A stretch of 64,000 bases of DNA from Blastococcus saxobsidens DD2. Its GTDB lineage: Bacteria; Actinomycetota; Actinomycetes; Mycobacteriales; Geodermatophilaceae. Under the pieces are notes generated by a model. That model was not told where the DNA came from and ran no database searches. It saw only the letters and a program-made list of their open reading frames with translations. Below are positions 40,045-47,897 of this stretch, piece after piece (position 1 is the first letter of the stretch; every line of letters starts with the position of its first letter). The position numbers and the translations under genes are program-made. The stretch is taken from contig NC_016943.1 of the NCBI RefSeq assembly GCF_000284015.1, positions 4,009,541 through 4,073,540 of the forward strand, in the 5' to 3' direction.

Positions 40045-41687
40045 GCCATCCGGCTCCGACCGGTGACCTGCCGGCCACCGCCCGCGCCTGGGCCGACGCC
40101 GACCCGCACGACGGCGACCGGGCCGAGATCCGGGGGCTGGTCGACGCCGGCGACACCGCGGAGCTGGGCCGCCGGTTCGCCGGCCCGCTGACGTTCGGGA
40201 CGGCGGGGCTGCGCGGGCCGCTGCGGGCCGGCCCGGCCGGGATGAACGCGGCGGTGGTCGCCCGCGCCGCGGCCGGCCTGGGCGCCTGGCTGACCGCGTC
40301 CGGGCACGGGGGTGGCGGCGTGGTCATCGGCTTCGACGCGCGCCGCCGGTCCGAGGAGTTCGCCCGCATCTCCGCCGAGGTGCTCGCCGCCGCCGGTTTC
40401 GCCGTCCAGGTGCTGCCGCGGCCGCTGCCGACGCCGGTGCTCGCCTTCGCCGTCCGGCACCTGGGCTGCGCCGCCGGGATCATGGTGACCGCCAGCCACA
40501 ACCCGCCGGACGACAACGGCTACAAGGTCTACCTGGGGGATGGCGCACAGCTGGTGCCCCCGGCCGACCGGGAGATCGAGGTGGCGATCGGATCGGTGGG
40601 CCCGGCGCGCGAGGTGCCACGGTCCGACGACTGGGTCGCGCTCGACGACCGGATCGAGACCGGCTACGTCGACGCGGTCGTCCGGGCCGTCGACCCGGAG
40701 CGGGTGCCGGCGGCGGACCGCGCCGCGCTGACCGTCGCCTACACGGCCATGCACGGGGTCGGCGCGGGAACGACCCGTCTGGTCTTCGCCGCCGCCGGGC
40801 TGGCCGAGCCGGTCAGCGTGCCGGAGCAGGACGTCCCCGACCCGGCGTTCCCGACGGTGTCCTTCCCCAACCCGGAGGAGCCGGGCGCGGTCGACCTCCT
40901 GCTGGCGCTCGCCGAGCGGGTGGGCGCCGACGTGGCGATCGCCGAGGACCCCGACGCGGACCGCTGCTCGGTGGTCTGCGGCGGCCGGCAGCTGACCGGC
41001 GACGAGGTGGGCGCGCTGCTGGCCGACTGGCTGCTCCGGCGCGGAGTGCGGGGCACCTACGCGTCGTCGCTGGTGAGCGGGTCGCTGATGCACGCGATCG
41101 CCGAGTCGCACGGCGTGGCGTCGGAGGAGACCCCGACCGGCTTCAAGTGGATCATGCGGGCCGGCTCTCCCGAGGCTCCGCTGGTGTACGGCTACGAGGA
41201 GGCGCTGGGCTACTCCGTGGCCCCGTCGGCGGTGCGCGACAAGGACGGCATCTCCGCTGCCCTCGCCGTCGCGCTGCTGGCCGCGGAGCTCAAGGCCGGG
41301 GGGCGGACGCTGCTGGACCGGCTCGACGAGCTGGCCGAGGAGCACGGGCTGTTCGTGACCGGCCAGCTGTCGGCGCGGGTCGAGGACCTGTCGCTGATCT
41401 CCGACGCCATGACGCGGCTGCGCTCGGCGCCGCCGGGTGCGCTGCTGGGCCGGCCGGTGGAGTTCGCCGACCTGGCGCTCGAGAAACCCCCGGTGGACGC
41501 GGTGCGGCTGCTCGGCGACGGCGTGCGGGTGATCGTGCGCCCCAGCGGGACCGAGCCGAAGCTGAAGGCCTACCTGGAGACCGTCATCCCGGTGCACGAC
41601 GATGCCGGCATCATCGCGGCCCGCGGCCGGGGCGCCGACGAGCTGGACCAGCTGCGCGCGGAGATGTCAGCCGCCCTGGGGCTCTAG
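40041..41687 (+). CDS. pmmB: Phosphomannomutase/phosphopentomutase family protein
   Basis: Alpha-D-phosphohexomutase superfamily enzyme of 548 residues. Features: [17 protein letters not shown], the phosphoserine loop [15 protein letters not shown], the metal loop EDPDADRC, the sugar-binding loop GYEEALGYS and the phosphate-binding [10 protein letters not shown]. Coupling to punA makes interconversion of ribose-1- and ribose-5-phosphate a plausible role besides mannose or glucose phosphate. The GTG start overlaps punA by 4 bases. Its stop overlaps the convergent HepT gene's stop codon. Confidence 0.92.
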   Translation: MSHPAPTGDLPATARAWADADPHDGDRAEIRGLVDAGDTAELGRRFAGPLTFGTAGLRGPLRAGPAGMNAAVVARAAAGLGAWLTASGHGGGGVVIGFDARRRSEEFARISAEVLAAAGFAVQVLPRPLPTPVLAFAVRHLGCAAGIMVTASHNPPDDNGYKVYLGDGAQLVPPADREIEVAIGSVGPAREVPRSDDWVALDDRIETGYVDAVVRAVDPERVPAADRAALTVAYTAMHGVGAGTTRLVFAAAGLAEPVSVPEQDVPDPAFPTVSFPNPEEPGAVDLLLALAERVGADVAIAEDPDADRCSVVCGGRQLTGDEVGALLADWLLRRGVRGTYASSLVSGSLMHAIAESHGVASEETPTGFKWIMRAGSPEAPLVYGYEEALGYSVAPSAVRDKDGISAALAVALLAAELKAGGRTLLDRLDELAEEHGLFVTGQLSARVEDLSLISDAMTRLRSAPPGALLGRPVEFADLALEKPPVDAVRLLGDGVRVIVRPSGTEPKLKAYLETVIPVHDDAGIIAARGRGADELDQLRAEMSAALGL

Positions 41688-42109
41688 CGCTCGGCTGAGC
41701 GAGTCACGAACTCCGCGACGGCAGCCGCGAACTCGTGGAGGTCACCGTGGTCGGCGAGCCGCGCCGTCACCAGTTCTTCATCGACCTCGATGTACTCGTG
41801 CACGAGCACGTTGCGAAAGCCGACGGCCCGGCTCATCCGGCCGGCGAGATCGGCGGACAGCACGCCGTGCCTGCTCAGCACCAGCATGCTGTGCGCATTG
41901 TTGTTCAACGGCCCCCACCCCTCGGAGGCGCAGACGTGATGCGCGATGTCGACACAGGCCTCCACGGCCGTGGCGAGGGCGTACTTGACCCCGCGGCGGA
42001 CGGCTCGGTCCTGCTGGCGGGCGACTGGCGCCGCGGCCTCCTCGGCAAGGAAGCCCAGTTCCTCGGAGAGCGCCAGCAGCAGCCGGCTCACCCGCGTCTC
42101 ATCGACCAC
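41684..42109 (-). CDS. hepT: HepT-like ribonuclease toxin
   Basis: All-helical protein of 141 residues of the HepT/DUF86 (HEPN) group. The RNase motif R-x4-H is present as RNVLVHEY, and VEACVDIAHHV and LVLSRHGVLS are in the usual helices. In the HepT/MntA system the partner AMPylates the nearby Tyr (here in HEY), which silences the RNase. The GTG at 42109 overlaps mntA by 11 bases. The gene is convergent with pmmB, with the two stop codons interleaved. Confidence 0.88.
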   Translation of the reverse strand: MVDETRVSRLLLALSEELGFLAEEAAAPVARQQDRAVRRGVKYALATAVEACVDIAHHVCASEGWGPLNNNAHSMLVLSRHGVLSADLAGRMSRAVGFRNVLVHEYIEVDEELVTARLADHGDLHEFAAAVAEFVTRSAER

Positions 42110-42485
42110 GGCGCAGCATCTCCAGAAATTCCCGGTGGCCGCGGTCGAATCGCGGCTTCTCGTCGAAGTAAATCTTCCGGGTGGTCGCCACCCAGCGAAC
42201 CCGGGCCGGCGGGTCGTCGTCGAAGAGCAGCCGACCCTCGACCGAGATCCGGCCGGCCAGCTCCAGGGGGGCGCCGTTGAGCACCATGAGATCGACGCCG
42301 TCGGGCAACCGCACCTCGAAGGACGGCGGTGCTGTGCCATCCCACCAGGCGGCGACGTCCAGGTCGGAATCCGGGCGATGCGTTCCGCGCGCCCGGCTGC
42401 CGTGCACGAACGCGAAGCGGGCACCAGCCGCACGCAGCGCCTCGGTGGTCTGCTGCTCGAGCACCGCTACGGCCTCGTCGTCCAC
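42099..42485 (-). CDS. mntA: MntA-like nucleotidyltransferase antitoxin
   Basis: Minimal nucleotidyltransferase of 128 residues with VHGSRARGTHRPDSDLDV, the GSx10DxD active site that AMPylates HepT, and a short C-terminal helix. The GTG at 42485 was chosen because CAGACT lies exactly 6 bases upstream; a GTG at 42515 would add ten residues. It is transcribed before hepT, so the antitoxin is made first. The pair is a self-contained cassette between the backbone genes pmmB and upp, suggesting insertion. Confidence 0.88.
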   Translation of the reverse strand: MDDEAVAVLEQQTTEALRAAGARFAFVHGSRARGTHRPDSDLDVAAWWDGTAPPSFEVRLPDGVDLMVLNGAPLELAGRISVEGRLLFDDDPPARVRWVATTRKIYFDEKPRFDRGHREFLEMLRRGR

Positions 42486-42491
42486 CGGGCC

Positions 42492-42497
42492 AGTCTG
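42492..42497 (-). promoter_or_regulatory. -10 box of mntA-hepT
   Basis: CAGACT on the minus strand, 6 bases before the GTG at 42485, identical in sequence and spacing to the box before the YihY gene at 63838. Confidence 0.45.
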
Positions 42498-42602
42498 GCA
42501 CGGGCGCCGCGCCACCCCCGGGATTCCGGCACCGTCGCCGCCTTCGCAGCGTTCCCGCCCATCCCCCCAGCGTGATCCCCGCGCCGGTGTTCGCGCGACC
42601 GC

Positions 42603-43487
42603 TCAGACGGGCTCCCGGCAGCCGGACTCCAGCGCCCGGGCAGCGGTGGCGAGCACCGCGACGACGTCGCGGCCGAAGCCGACGTCGCACGGGTGCACCC
42701 CGCCGGTCAGAGCCGCCGCACCCAGTTCGTCGACCGCCACCCGGAACGCCTGCACCGGCGCCTCGGCATCGGGCAGCAGCACGAGCCGCCCGGCGTCGCC
42801 GTGCACGAAGAACTCGATCCCGGCGGACATCGGCGCCACCGTGTGCGACAGCGACACCGTCGAGGCGGTCCCCGACTCGTGGGTGAGCACCAGGTGCACG
42901 GTGTCCCGCAGCCCGGCGCCGGCCTGCACCGCGACGACCGGCCCCAGGGCGGGCACCAGCACCGACAACGCGTGCGGGCCGATGTCCCAGAGCGCCCCGC
43001 GCTCCTGCCGCCACGGCGAGGCCGCGAACGGCGTCCCGGCGAGCGAGCCCAGCCACGACCCGGCCCCCCCGGCGAGCTCCGTCCGCGCCGCCTGGGTCAG
43101 CCACGTGGCGGTCTGCGACTGGAAGCGGAAGGTGAAGAAGACGACCGAGGCGACGCCGGCGTCCCGGACGGCGGCGACGACGCGGTCGGCGGCGGCCACG
43201 TCCAGCGCGATGGGCTTCTCCAGCAGCAGGTGCTTGCCGGCCGCGGCGGCACGCTCGGCCAGGGGCGCCTGGACGTCCGGCGGCAGGGCGAGCGCGACGG
43301 CGTCGACCTGCGACAGCAGCTCGTCGACGTCGCCGAACCCCGGCACCTCGAACCCGGCACCGACCGCCTTCGCCTTGGCGACGTCCCGGCCCCAGACGCC
43401 GACCAGCTCGGCGGAGGGGTGCTCGGCCAGTGCGGCCGCGTGGACGTGCTCGGCCCAGAAGCCGGTGCCCAGGACGCCGAACCGCAC
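42603..43487 (-). CDS. Gfo/Idh/MocA-family oxidoreductase
   Basis: NAD(P)-dependent sugar-type oxidoreductase of 294 residues. The Rossmann start VRFGVLGTGFWAEHVHAAAL and the EKPIALD segment (catalytic Lys) are clear. So is a C-terminal beta domain with ALWDIGPHALSVL, whose Asp and His match the active-site pair. The substrate is unknown. The GTG at 43487 begins 2 bases after the upp stop, so it is read together with upp, an unusual partner for this family. Confidence 0.88.
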   Translation of the reverse strand: MRFGVLGTGFWAEHVHAAALAEHPSAELVGVWGRDVAKAKAVGAGFEVPGFGDVDELLSQVDAVALALPPDVQAPLAERAAAAGKHLLLEKPIALDVAAADRVVAAVRDAGVASVVFFTFRFQSQTATWLTQAARTELAGGAGSWLGSLAGTPFAASPWRQERGALWDIGPHALSVLVPALGPVVAVQAGAGLRDTVHLVLTHESGTASTVSLSHTVAPMSAGIEFFVHGDAGRLVLLPDAEAPVQAFRVAVDELGAAALTGGVHPCDVGFGRDVVAVLATAARALESGCREPV

Positions 43488-43489
43488 GG

Positions 43490-44113
43490 TCAGACCGCGC
43501 CGAACTGGCGGTCGCCGGCGTCGCCGAGGCCGGGGACGATGTAGGCCTTGTCGTCGAGCCCCTCGTCGATGCTGGCGGTGAACACCCGCAGCGGCAGCCC
43601 GCTCTGCTCCAGGCGGCGGATGCCGTCGGGGGCGGCGAGCGCGCAGAGCACGGTGATCGAGGTGGTCCCGCGCGCGGTCAGCAGCTCGCAGCAGTGCACC
43701 AGCGAGCCACCCGTGGCCAGCATGGGGTCCAGCACGAAGACGTCGCGGTCGACCAGGGTCTCCGGCAGCGAGGCCATGTAGGCCTCCGGCTGGAAGGTCT
43801 CCTCGTTGCGGGCCAGCCCGACGAAGCCCATCTGCGACTCGGGCAGCATCCCGTGCGCGGTGTCGGCCATGCCCAGCCCCGCGCGCAGGACGGGGACGAT
43901 CAGCGGCGGCGCGGCCAGCCGGTAACCCGTCGTCGCCGTGACCGGCGTGGTAATCGGCTCCTCGGCCACCACCAGGTCCCGGGTGGCCTCGTAGACCAGC
44001 ATCTGGGTGAGCTCGCGCAGGGCGGCCCGGAACATGGCGTTGTCCGTCCGCTCGTCCCGCATGCGGGACAGACGGGCACGAGCGAGCGGGTGGTCGACGA
44101 CGGTCAGCTGCAC
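43490..44113 (-). CDS. upp: Uracil phosphoribosyltransferase
   Basis: Salvages uracil to UMP with PRPP. Its 207 residues have [18 protein letters not shown] at the front, [19 protein letters not shown] in the middle, the PRPP loop [11 protein letters not shown] and the C-terminal [12 protein letters not shown] place the start at GTG 44113, 7 bases after TACCGT, which matches the usual family N terminus ([10 protein letters not shown]). It feeds on uracil released by DeoA from uridine or deoxyuridine. Confidence 0.95.
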   Translation of the reverse strand: MQLTVVDHPLARARLSRMRDERTDNAMFRAALRELTQMLVYEATRDLVVAEEPITTPVTATTGYRLAAPPLIVPVLRAGLGMADTAHGMLPESQMGFVGLARNEETFQPEAYMASLPETLVDRDVFVLDPMLATGGSLVHCCELLTARGTTSITVLCALAAPDGIRRLEQSGLPLRVFTASIDEGLDDKAYIVPGLGDAGDRQFGAV

Positions 44114-44120
44114 GGGCAGC

Positions 44121-44126
44121 ACGGTA
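44121..44126 (-). promoter_or_regulatory. -10 box of upp
   Basis: TACCGT on the minus strand, 7 bases before the GTG at 44113, indicating a leaderless transcript that also covers the oxidoreductase gene. Confidence 0.45.
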
Positions 44127-44178
44127 GCGGCCGAGGTGGACCGGCGGGTCGGGGCCGCCCGTGATCGCGGTCGGCCGC

Positions 44179-44298
44179 TCACGCGGCGACCAGCACGTCG
44201 CCCCTGGCCTCGGCCGCCAGCCGGCGCCGCAGGTCACGGTTGCCCAGCAGCACGCCGACCACCCAGGCCATGTCCATCCGCTCGCCGTTGACGTGCAT
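44179..44298 (-). CDS. Possible 39-residue protein of unknown function
   Basis: A short reading frame with ATG and a nearby GAGG site. It encodes [19 protein letters not shown] and then a charged helix rich in Arg and Ala. The composition looks protein-like, but no family is recognised. It lies upstream of upp in the same direction, inside the 373-base gap before deoC. It may be spurious. Confidence 0.3.
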   Translation of the reverse strand: MHVNGERMDMAWVVGVLLGNRDLRRRLAAEARGDVLVAA

Positions 44299-44401
44299 CG
44301 CCTCGGGCAGCGGGGACGGTCCGAGGGAACCGGCGGCTCCGAGCCCGGCTCGGCGGAGAGCCCGTCGGAGACGTGACCCGCGCCCCCCACGGCCAGGAGG
44401 T

Positions 44402-44427
44402 CCGCACGTTCCCGCGGGAACGTGCGG
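44402..44427. promoter_or_regulatory. Perfect 26-base palindrome upstream of deoC
   Basis: Arms 44402-44414 and 44415-44427 are exact reverse complements centred on GTTCCCGCGGGAAC. No gene ends here on the plus strand, so a terminator for that strand is unlikely. The site is about 60-85 bases before the deoC start. Its symmetry suits a dimeric regulator. The remainder of the 44114-44486 gap shows only the small frame at 44179-44298. Confidence 0.5.
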
Positions 44428-44474
44428 CACCGCTCCGGCGGGTGAGCGGTGTCGGACCTCGGCCTCCGGCAGGG

Positions 44475-44480
44475 AAGAAT
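44475..44480 (+). promoter_or_regulatory. -10 box of deoC-aldehyde dehydrogenase operon
   Basis: AAGAAT, 6 bases before the ATG at 44487, consistent with a leaderless start. The palindrome at 44402-44427 lies upstream of the expected -35 position. Confidence 0.4.
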
Positions 44481-44486
44481 GGCGCC

Positions 44487-45482
44487 ATGACCCACGTGCT
44501 CGACCCCGGCGCGTTGTCCGGGGCGACCCCCACGGTGCGCGCGCCGCTGGCTCCGTACGACGACGTGACCCGCAACGCCGCCGCCTTCCGCGCCTTCCTG
44601 CAGGGGCTGCCCGGCGTGGACCAGGTCGGCGCCGAGTCCCGTGTCGCCACCCTGGGCACCCGCTCGATCAAGACGACGTCGAAGGCGTGGGCGATCGACA
44701 CCGCCATCTCGATGGTCGACCTCACCACCCTCGAGGGCGCCGACACCCCCGGCAAGGTGCGCAACCTGGCCGCGAAGGCCAAGCAGCCCGATCCGTCCGA
44801 CCCGACGACCCCGCAGGTCGCCGCGGTCTGCGTCTACGGCGACCTGGCCGGCGTCGCCCGCGAGGCCCTCGGCGACAGCGGCATCCACGTCGCCGCCGTC
44901 GCCACCGCCTTCCCCAGCGGCCGTGCCAGCCGGGCCGTCAAGATCGCCGACGTCCGCGATGCCGTCGAGAACGGCGCGGACGAGATCGACATGGTCATCG
45001 ACCGCGGCGCCTTCCTCTCCGGCCGCTACCTCGACGTCTACGAGGAGATCGTGGCGGTGAAGGAGACCTGCGGCGACGCCCACCTCAAGGTCATCCTGGA
45101 GACCGGCGAGCTGGTCACCCTCGACAACGTCCGCCGCGCCAGCTGGATCGCGATGCTCGCCGGCGGCGACTTCATCAAGACCTCCACCGGCAAGGTGAAC
45201 CCGGCCGCCACCCTTCCGGTGAGCCTGGTGATGCTCGAGGCGGTCCGCGACTTCCGCGCCGCCACCGGCCGCCAGATCGGCTTCAAGCCCGCCGGCGGTA
45301 TCCGCACGACCAAGGACGCGATCCAGCACCTCGTGCTGATCAACGAGACCGTCGGCCCGGACTGGCTGGACCCCGACTGGTTCCGGTTCGGCGCCTCCAG
45401 CCTGCTGGGCGACCTCCTGCTCCAGCGCCAGAAGCTGCGCACCGGCCACTACTCCGGCCCCGACCACGTGACGGTGGACTGA
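44487..45482 (+). CDS. deoC: Deoxyribose-phosphate aldolase
   Basis: Splits 2-deoxyribose-5-phosphate to glyceraldehyde-3-phosphate and acetaldehyde. Its 331 residues are longer than the E. coli enzyme (259), owing to an N-terminal extension of about 70. Key segments are SMVDLTTLEGADTP, VCVYGDLAG, EIDMVIDRGAFL, the Schiff-base lysine in FIKTSTGK and the phosphate-site GFKPAGGIRT. It is followed after 6 bases by an aldehyde dehydrogenase gene that could oxidise the acetaldehyde. It completes the deoxynucleoside route with DeoA and PunA. Confidence 0.93.
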   Translation: MTHVLDPGALSGATPTVRAPLAPYDDVTRNAAAFRAFLQGLPGVDQVGAESRVATLGTRSIKTTSKAWAIDTAISMVDLTTLEGADTPGKVRNLAAKAKQPDPSDPTTPQVAAVCVYGDLAGVAREALGDSGIHVAAVATAFPSGRASRAVKIADVRDAVENGADEIDMVIDRGAFLSGRYLDVYEEIVAVKETCGDAHLKVILETGELVTLDNVRRASWIAMLAGGDFIKTSTGKVNPAATLPVSLVMLEAVRDFRAATGRQIGFKPAGGIRTTKDAIQHLVLINETVGPDWLDPDWFRFGASSLLGDLLLQRQKLRTGHYSGPDHVTVD

Positions 45483-45488
45483 CCGACG

Positions 45489-46979
45489 ATGACCTCCACA
45501 CCCGCCCGGCCCGCTGCCTCCGCTCCGCCCAGTCCGGCCCAGCCCGCCTTCGAGTACGCTCCCGCGCCCGAGTCGCGGTCCATCGTCGACATCGCCCCGT
45601 CCTACGGCCTCTTCATCGACGGCGAGTTCGTCGACGGCACCGGCGGGTCGTTCACGACGGTGAACCCGGCCACCGAAGAGGTGCTCACCGAGGTCACCGC
45701 CGCCAGCGCGGCCGATGTCGACCGCGCGGTCCGCGCCGCCCGGAAGGCGTTCGAGAAGACCTGGGGCCCCATGCGCCCGGCCGACCGCGGCAAGTACCTG
45801 TTCCGGATCGCCCGGCTGCTGCAGGAGCGGGCGCGGGAGTTCGCCGTCCTCGAGTCGCTGGACAACGGCAAGCCGATCCGGGAGTCCCGCGACATCGACA
45901 TCCCCCTGGCCGCGGCGCACTTCTTCTACCACGCGGGCTGGGCCGACAAGCTCGACCACGCAGGCCTCGGCCCGAGCCCACGCCCGCTCGGTGTGGCCGG
46001 TCAGGTCATCCCGTGGAACTTCCCGTTGCTGATGCTGGCGTGGAAGGTCGCGCCCGCGCTGGCCACCGGCAACACCGTCGTCCTCAAGCCGGCCGAGACC
46101 ACCCCGCTCACCGCGCTGCTGTTCGCCGAGGTCTGCCGGCAGGCCGACCTGCCCCCCGGCGTGGTGAACATCGTCACCGGCGCCGGCGACACCGGCCGCG
46201 CGGTCGTCGAGCACGACGACGTCGACAAGGTGGCGTTCACCGGGTCCACCGAGGTGGGCCGCTCGATCGCCCGCGCCGTGGCCGGCACCCGCAAGAGGCT
46301 CACGCTGGAGCTCGGCGGCAAGGCGGCGAACATCGTCTTCGACGACGCCCCGATCGACCAGGCCGTCGAGGGCATCGTGCAGGGCATCTTCTTCAACCAG
46401 GGGCACGTCTGCTGCGCCGGCAGCCGGCTGCTGGTGCAGGAGTCGATCCACGACGAGGTCGTCGCGAGCCTGCAGCGCCGCATCGGCACGTTGCGCGTGG
46501 GCGACCCGCTGGACAAGAACACCGACATCGGGGCGATCAACAGCGCCGAGCAGCTCGCCCGCATCCGGGAGCTCTCCGACATCGGCGAGGCCGAGGGCGC
46601 CCAGCGCTGGCAGCCCGCCTGCGAGCTGCCCGAGCGCGGCTACTGGTTCCCGCCGACGGTCTTCACCGACGTCTCCCCCGCCCACCGCATCGCCCGCGAC
46701 GAGGTGTTCGGCCCCGTCTTGTCGGTGCTCACCTTCCGCACCCCCGACGAGGCGGTGGCGAAGGCGAACAACACCACCTACGGCCTGTCCGCCGGCATCT
46801 GGAGCGAGAAGGGCTCCCGGATCCTCACGATCGCCGACCAGCTCCGCGCCGGCGTCGTGTGGGCCAACACCTTCAACAAGTTCGACCCGACGTCGCCCTT
46901 CGGCGGCTACAAGCAGTCCGGCTACGGCCGCGAGGGCGGCCGGCAGGGCCTGGCCGCGTACCTGGAGAGCGACAGATGA
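45489..46979 (+). CDS. Aldehyde dehydrogenase family protein
   Basis: Full-length ALDH of 496 residues. It has LFIDGEFVDGTGG, IPWNFPLLMLAWKVAPAL (cofactor site), TGSTEVGRSIA, the general base Glu in LELGGKAANIV, and the nucleophile in FNQGHVCCAGSRLLV. FGPVLSVLTF and PFGGYKQSGYGREGG follow. It probably oxidises the aldehyde made by DeoC. The last 4 bases overlap a second, shortened ALDH gene. Confidence 0.92.
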   Translation: MTSTPARPAASAPPSPAQPAFEYAPAPESRSIVDIAPSYGLFIDGEFVDGTGGSFTTVNPATEEVLTEVTAASAADVDRAVRAARKAFEKTWGPMRPADRGKYLFRIARLLQERAREFAVLESLDNGKPIRESRDIDIPLAAAHFFYHAGWADKLDHAGLGPSPRPLGVAGQVIPWNFPLLMLAWKVAPALATGNTVVLKPAETTPLTALLFAEVCRQADLPPGVVNIVTGAGDTGRAVVEHDDVDKVAFTGSTEVGRSIARAVAGTRKRLTLELGGKAANIVFDDAPIDQAVEGIVQGIFFNQGHVCCAGSRLLVQESIHDEVVASLQRRIGTLRVGDPLDKNTDIGAINSAEQLARIRELSDIGEAEGAQRWQPACELPERGYWFPPTVFTDVSPAHRIARDEVFGPVLSVLTFRTPDEAVAKANNTTYGLSAGIWSEKGSRILTIADQLRAGVVWANTFNKFDPTSPFGGYKQSGYGREGGRQGLAAYLESDR

Positions 46980-47842
46980 GCGACCGGCTGGCCGTCCGCA
47001 AGACCTACAAGCTGTACGTGAACGGCGCCTTTCCGCGCTCGGAGAGCGGCCGCACCTACGAGGTGACGAACGCGAAGGGCCACTTCCAGGCCAACGTCGC
47101 GTGGGCCTCCCGCAAGGACGCCCGCGACGCCGTCGTCGCCGCCCGCGGCGCCTTCGCGACGTGGTCCGGCGCCACCGCCTACAACCGCGGCCAGGTGCTC
47201 TACCGGGTGGCCGAGGTGATGGAGGGCCGGCACGTCCAGTTCTGCGAGGAGGTCGCTGCGGGCGAGGGCCTGTCGTCGTCCAAGGCCCGCGCCGCCGTGG
47301 ACGCCGCCATCGACCGCTGGGTCTGGTACGCCGGCTGGACCGACAAGCTGGCCGCCGTCCTCGGCAGCGCGAACCCCGTGGCGGGGCCCTACTTCGACTT
47401 CTCGCTGCCCGAGCCCAGCGGCGTCGTCGCCGTGCTGGCCCCCCAGCAGTCGAGTCTGCTGGGCCTGGTCAGCGTGCTGGCACCCGTGCTGGCGACGGGC
47501 AGCACCGCCGTCGTCGTCACCTCCCGGGACCGGCCGATCCCGGCCGTCACCCTCGCCGAGGTGCTGGCCACCAGCGACGTCCCCGGCGGAGTGGTGAACC
47601 TGCTCACCGGCGACGCCGGCGAGCTGGGTCCGTGGCTGGCCGAGCACGCCGACGTCGACGGCATCGACCTGACCGGCGCCCCGGCGACACGCGCCATGGA
47701 GCTCGAGCGGGAGGCCGCCGGCACGATCAAGCGCGTCGTCCGCCCCCCTGCCACCGAGCCGGACTGGACCGCCGACCCGGGTCTGTCGCGCATGACCCCG
47801 TTCCTGGAGACCAAAACGGTCTGGCACCCGATCGGGGTCTGA
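46976..47842 (+). CDS. Truncated aldehyde dehydrogenase-like protein without catalytic cysteine
   Basis: Protein of 288 residues matching only the N-terminal cofactor-binding part of ALDHs (KLYVNGAFPRSESGRTYEV, GEGLSSSKARA, SGVVAVLAPQQSSLLGLVSVLAPVLA, VPGGVVNLLTGD). It stops before the Cys/Glu catalytic domain and ends in RMTPFLETKTVWHPIGV. The frame is intact and coupled to the full ALDH by an ATGA overlap. It therefore looks like a maintained gene rather than debris. A structural or regulatory partner of the full enzyme is a reasonable guess. Confidence 0.85.
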   Translation: MSDRLAVRKTYKLYVNGAFPRSESGRTYEVTNAKGHFQANVAWASRKDARDAVVAARGAFATWSGATAYNRGQVLYRVAEVMEGRHVQFCEEVAAGEGLSSSKARAAVDAAIDRWVWYAGWTDKLAAVLGSANPVAGPYFDFSLPEPSGVVAVLAPQQSSLLGLVSVLAPVLATGSTAVVVTSRDRPIPAVTLAEVLATSDVPGGVVNLLTGDAGELGPWLAEHADVDGIDLTGAPATRAMELEREAAGTIKRVVRPPATEPDWTADPGLSRMTPFLETKTVWHPIGV

Positions 47843-47885
47843 GACCCGCTGCCCGGCCCCGGGATGCGCGCCGGGGCCGACAGGG

Positions 47886-47891
47886 CAGGAT
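47886..47891 (+). promoter_or_regulatory. -10 box of the gene at 47898
   Basis: CAGGAT, 6 bases before the GTG at 47898, the same hexamer and spacing as for the GNAT gene at 39167. Confidence 0.4.
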
Positions 47892-47897
47892 GGGCGG

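Noticed and set aside
43488-46685. Long minus-strand frame continuing upstream of the oxidoreductase gene
   Set aside because: It is antisense to deoC and the aldehyde dehydrogenase and crosses upp in another phase. The oxidoreductase itself begins at GTG 43487.
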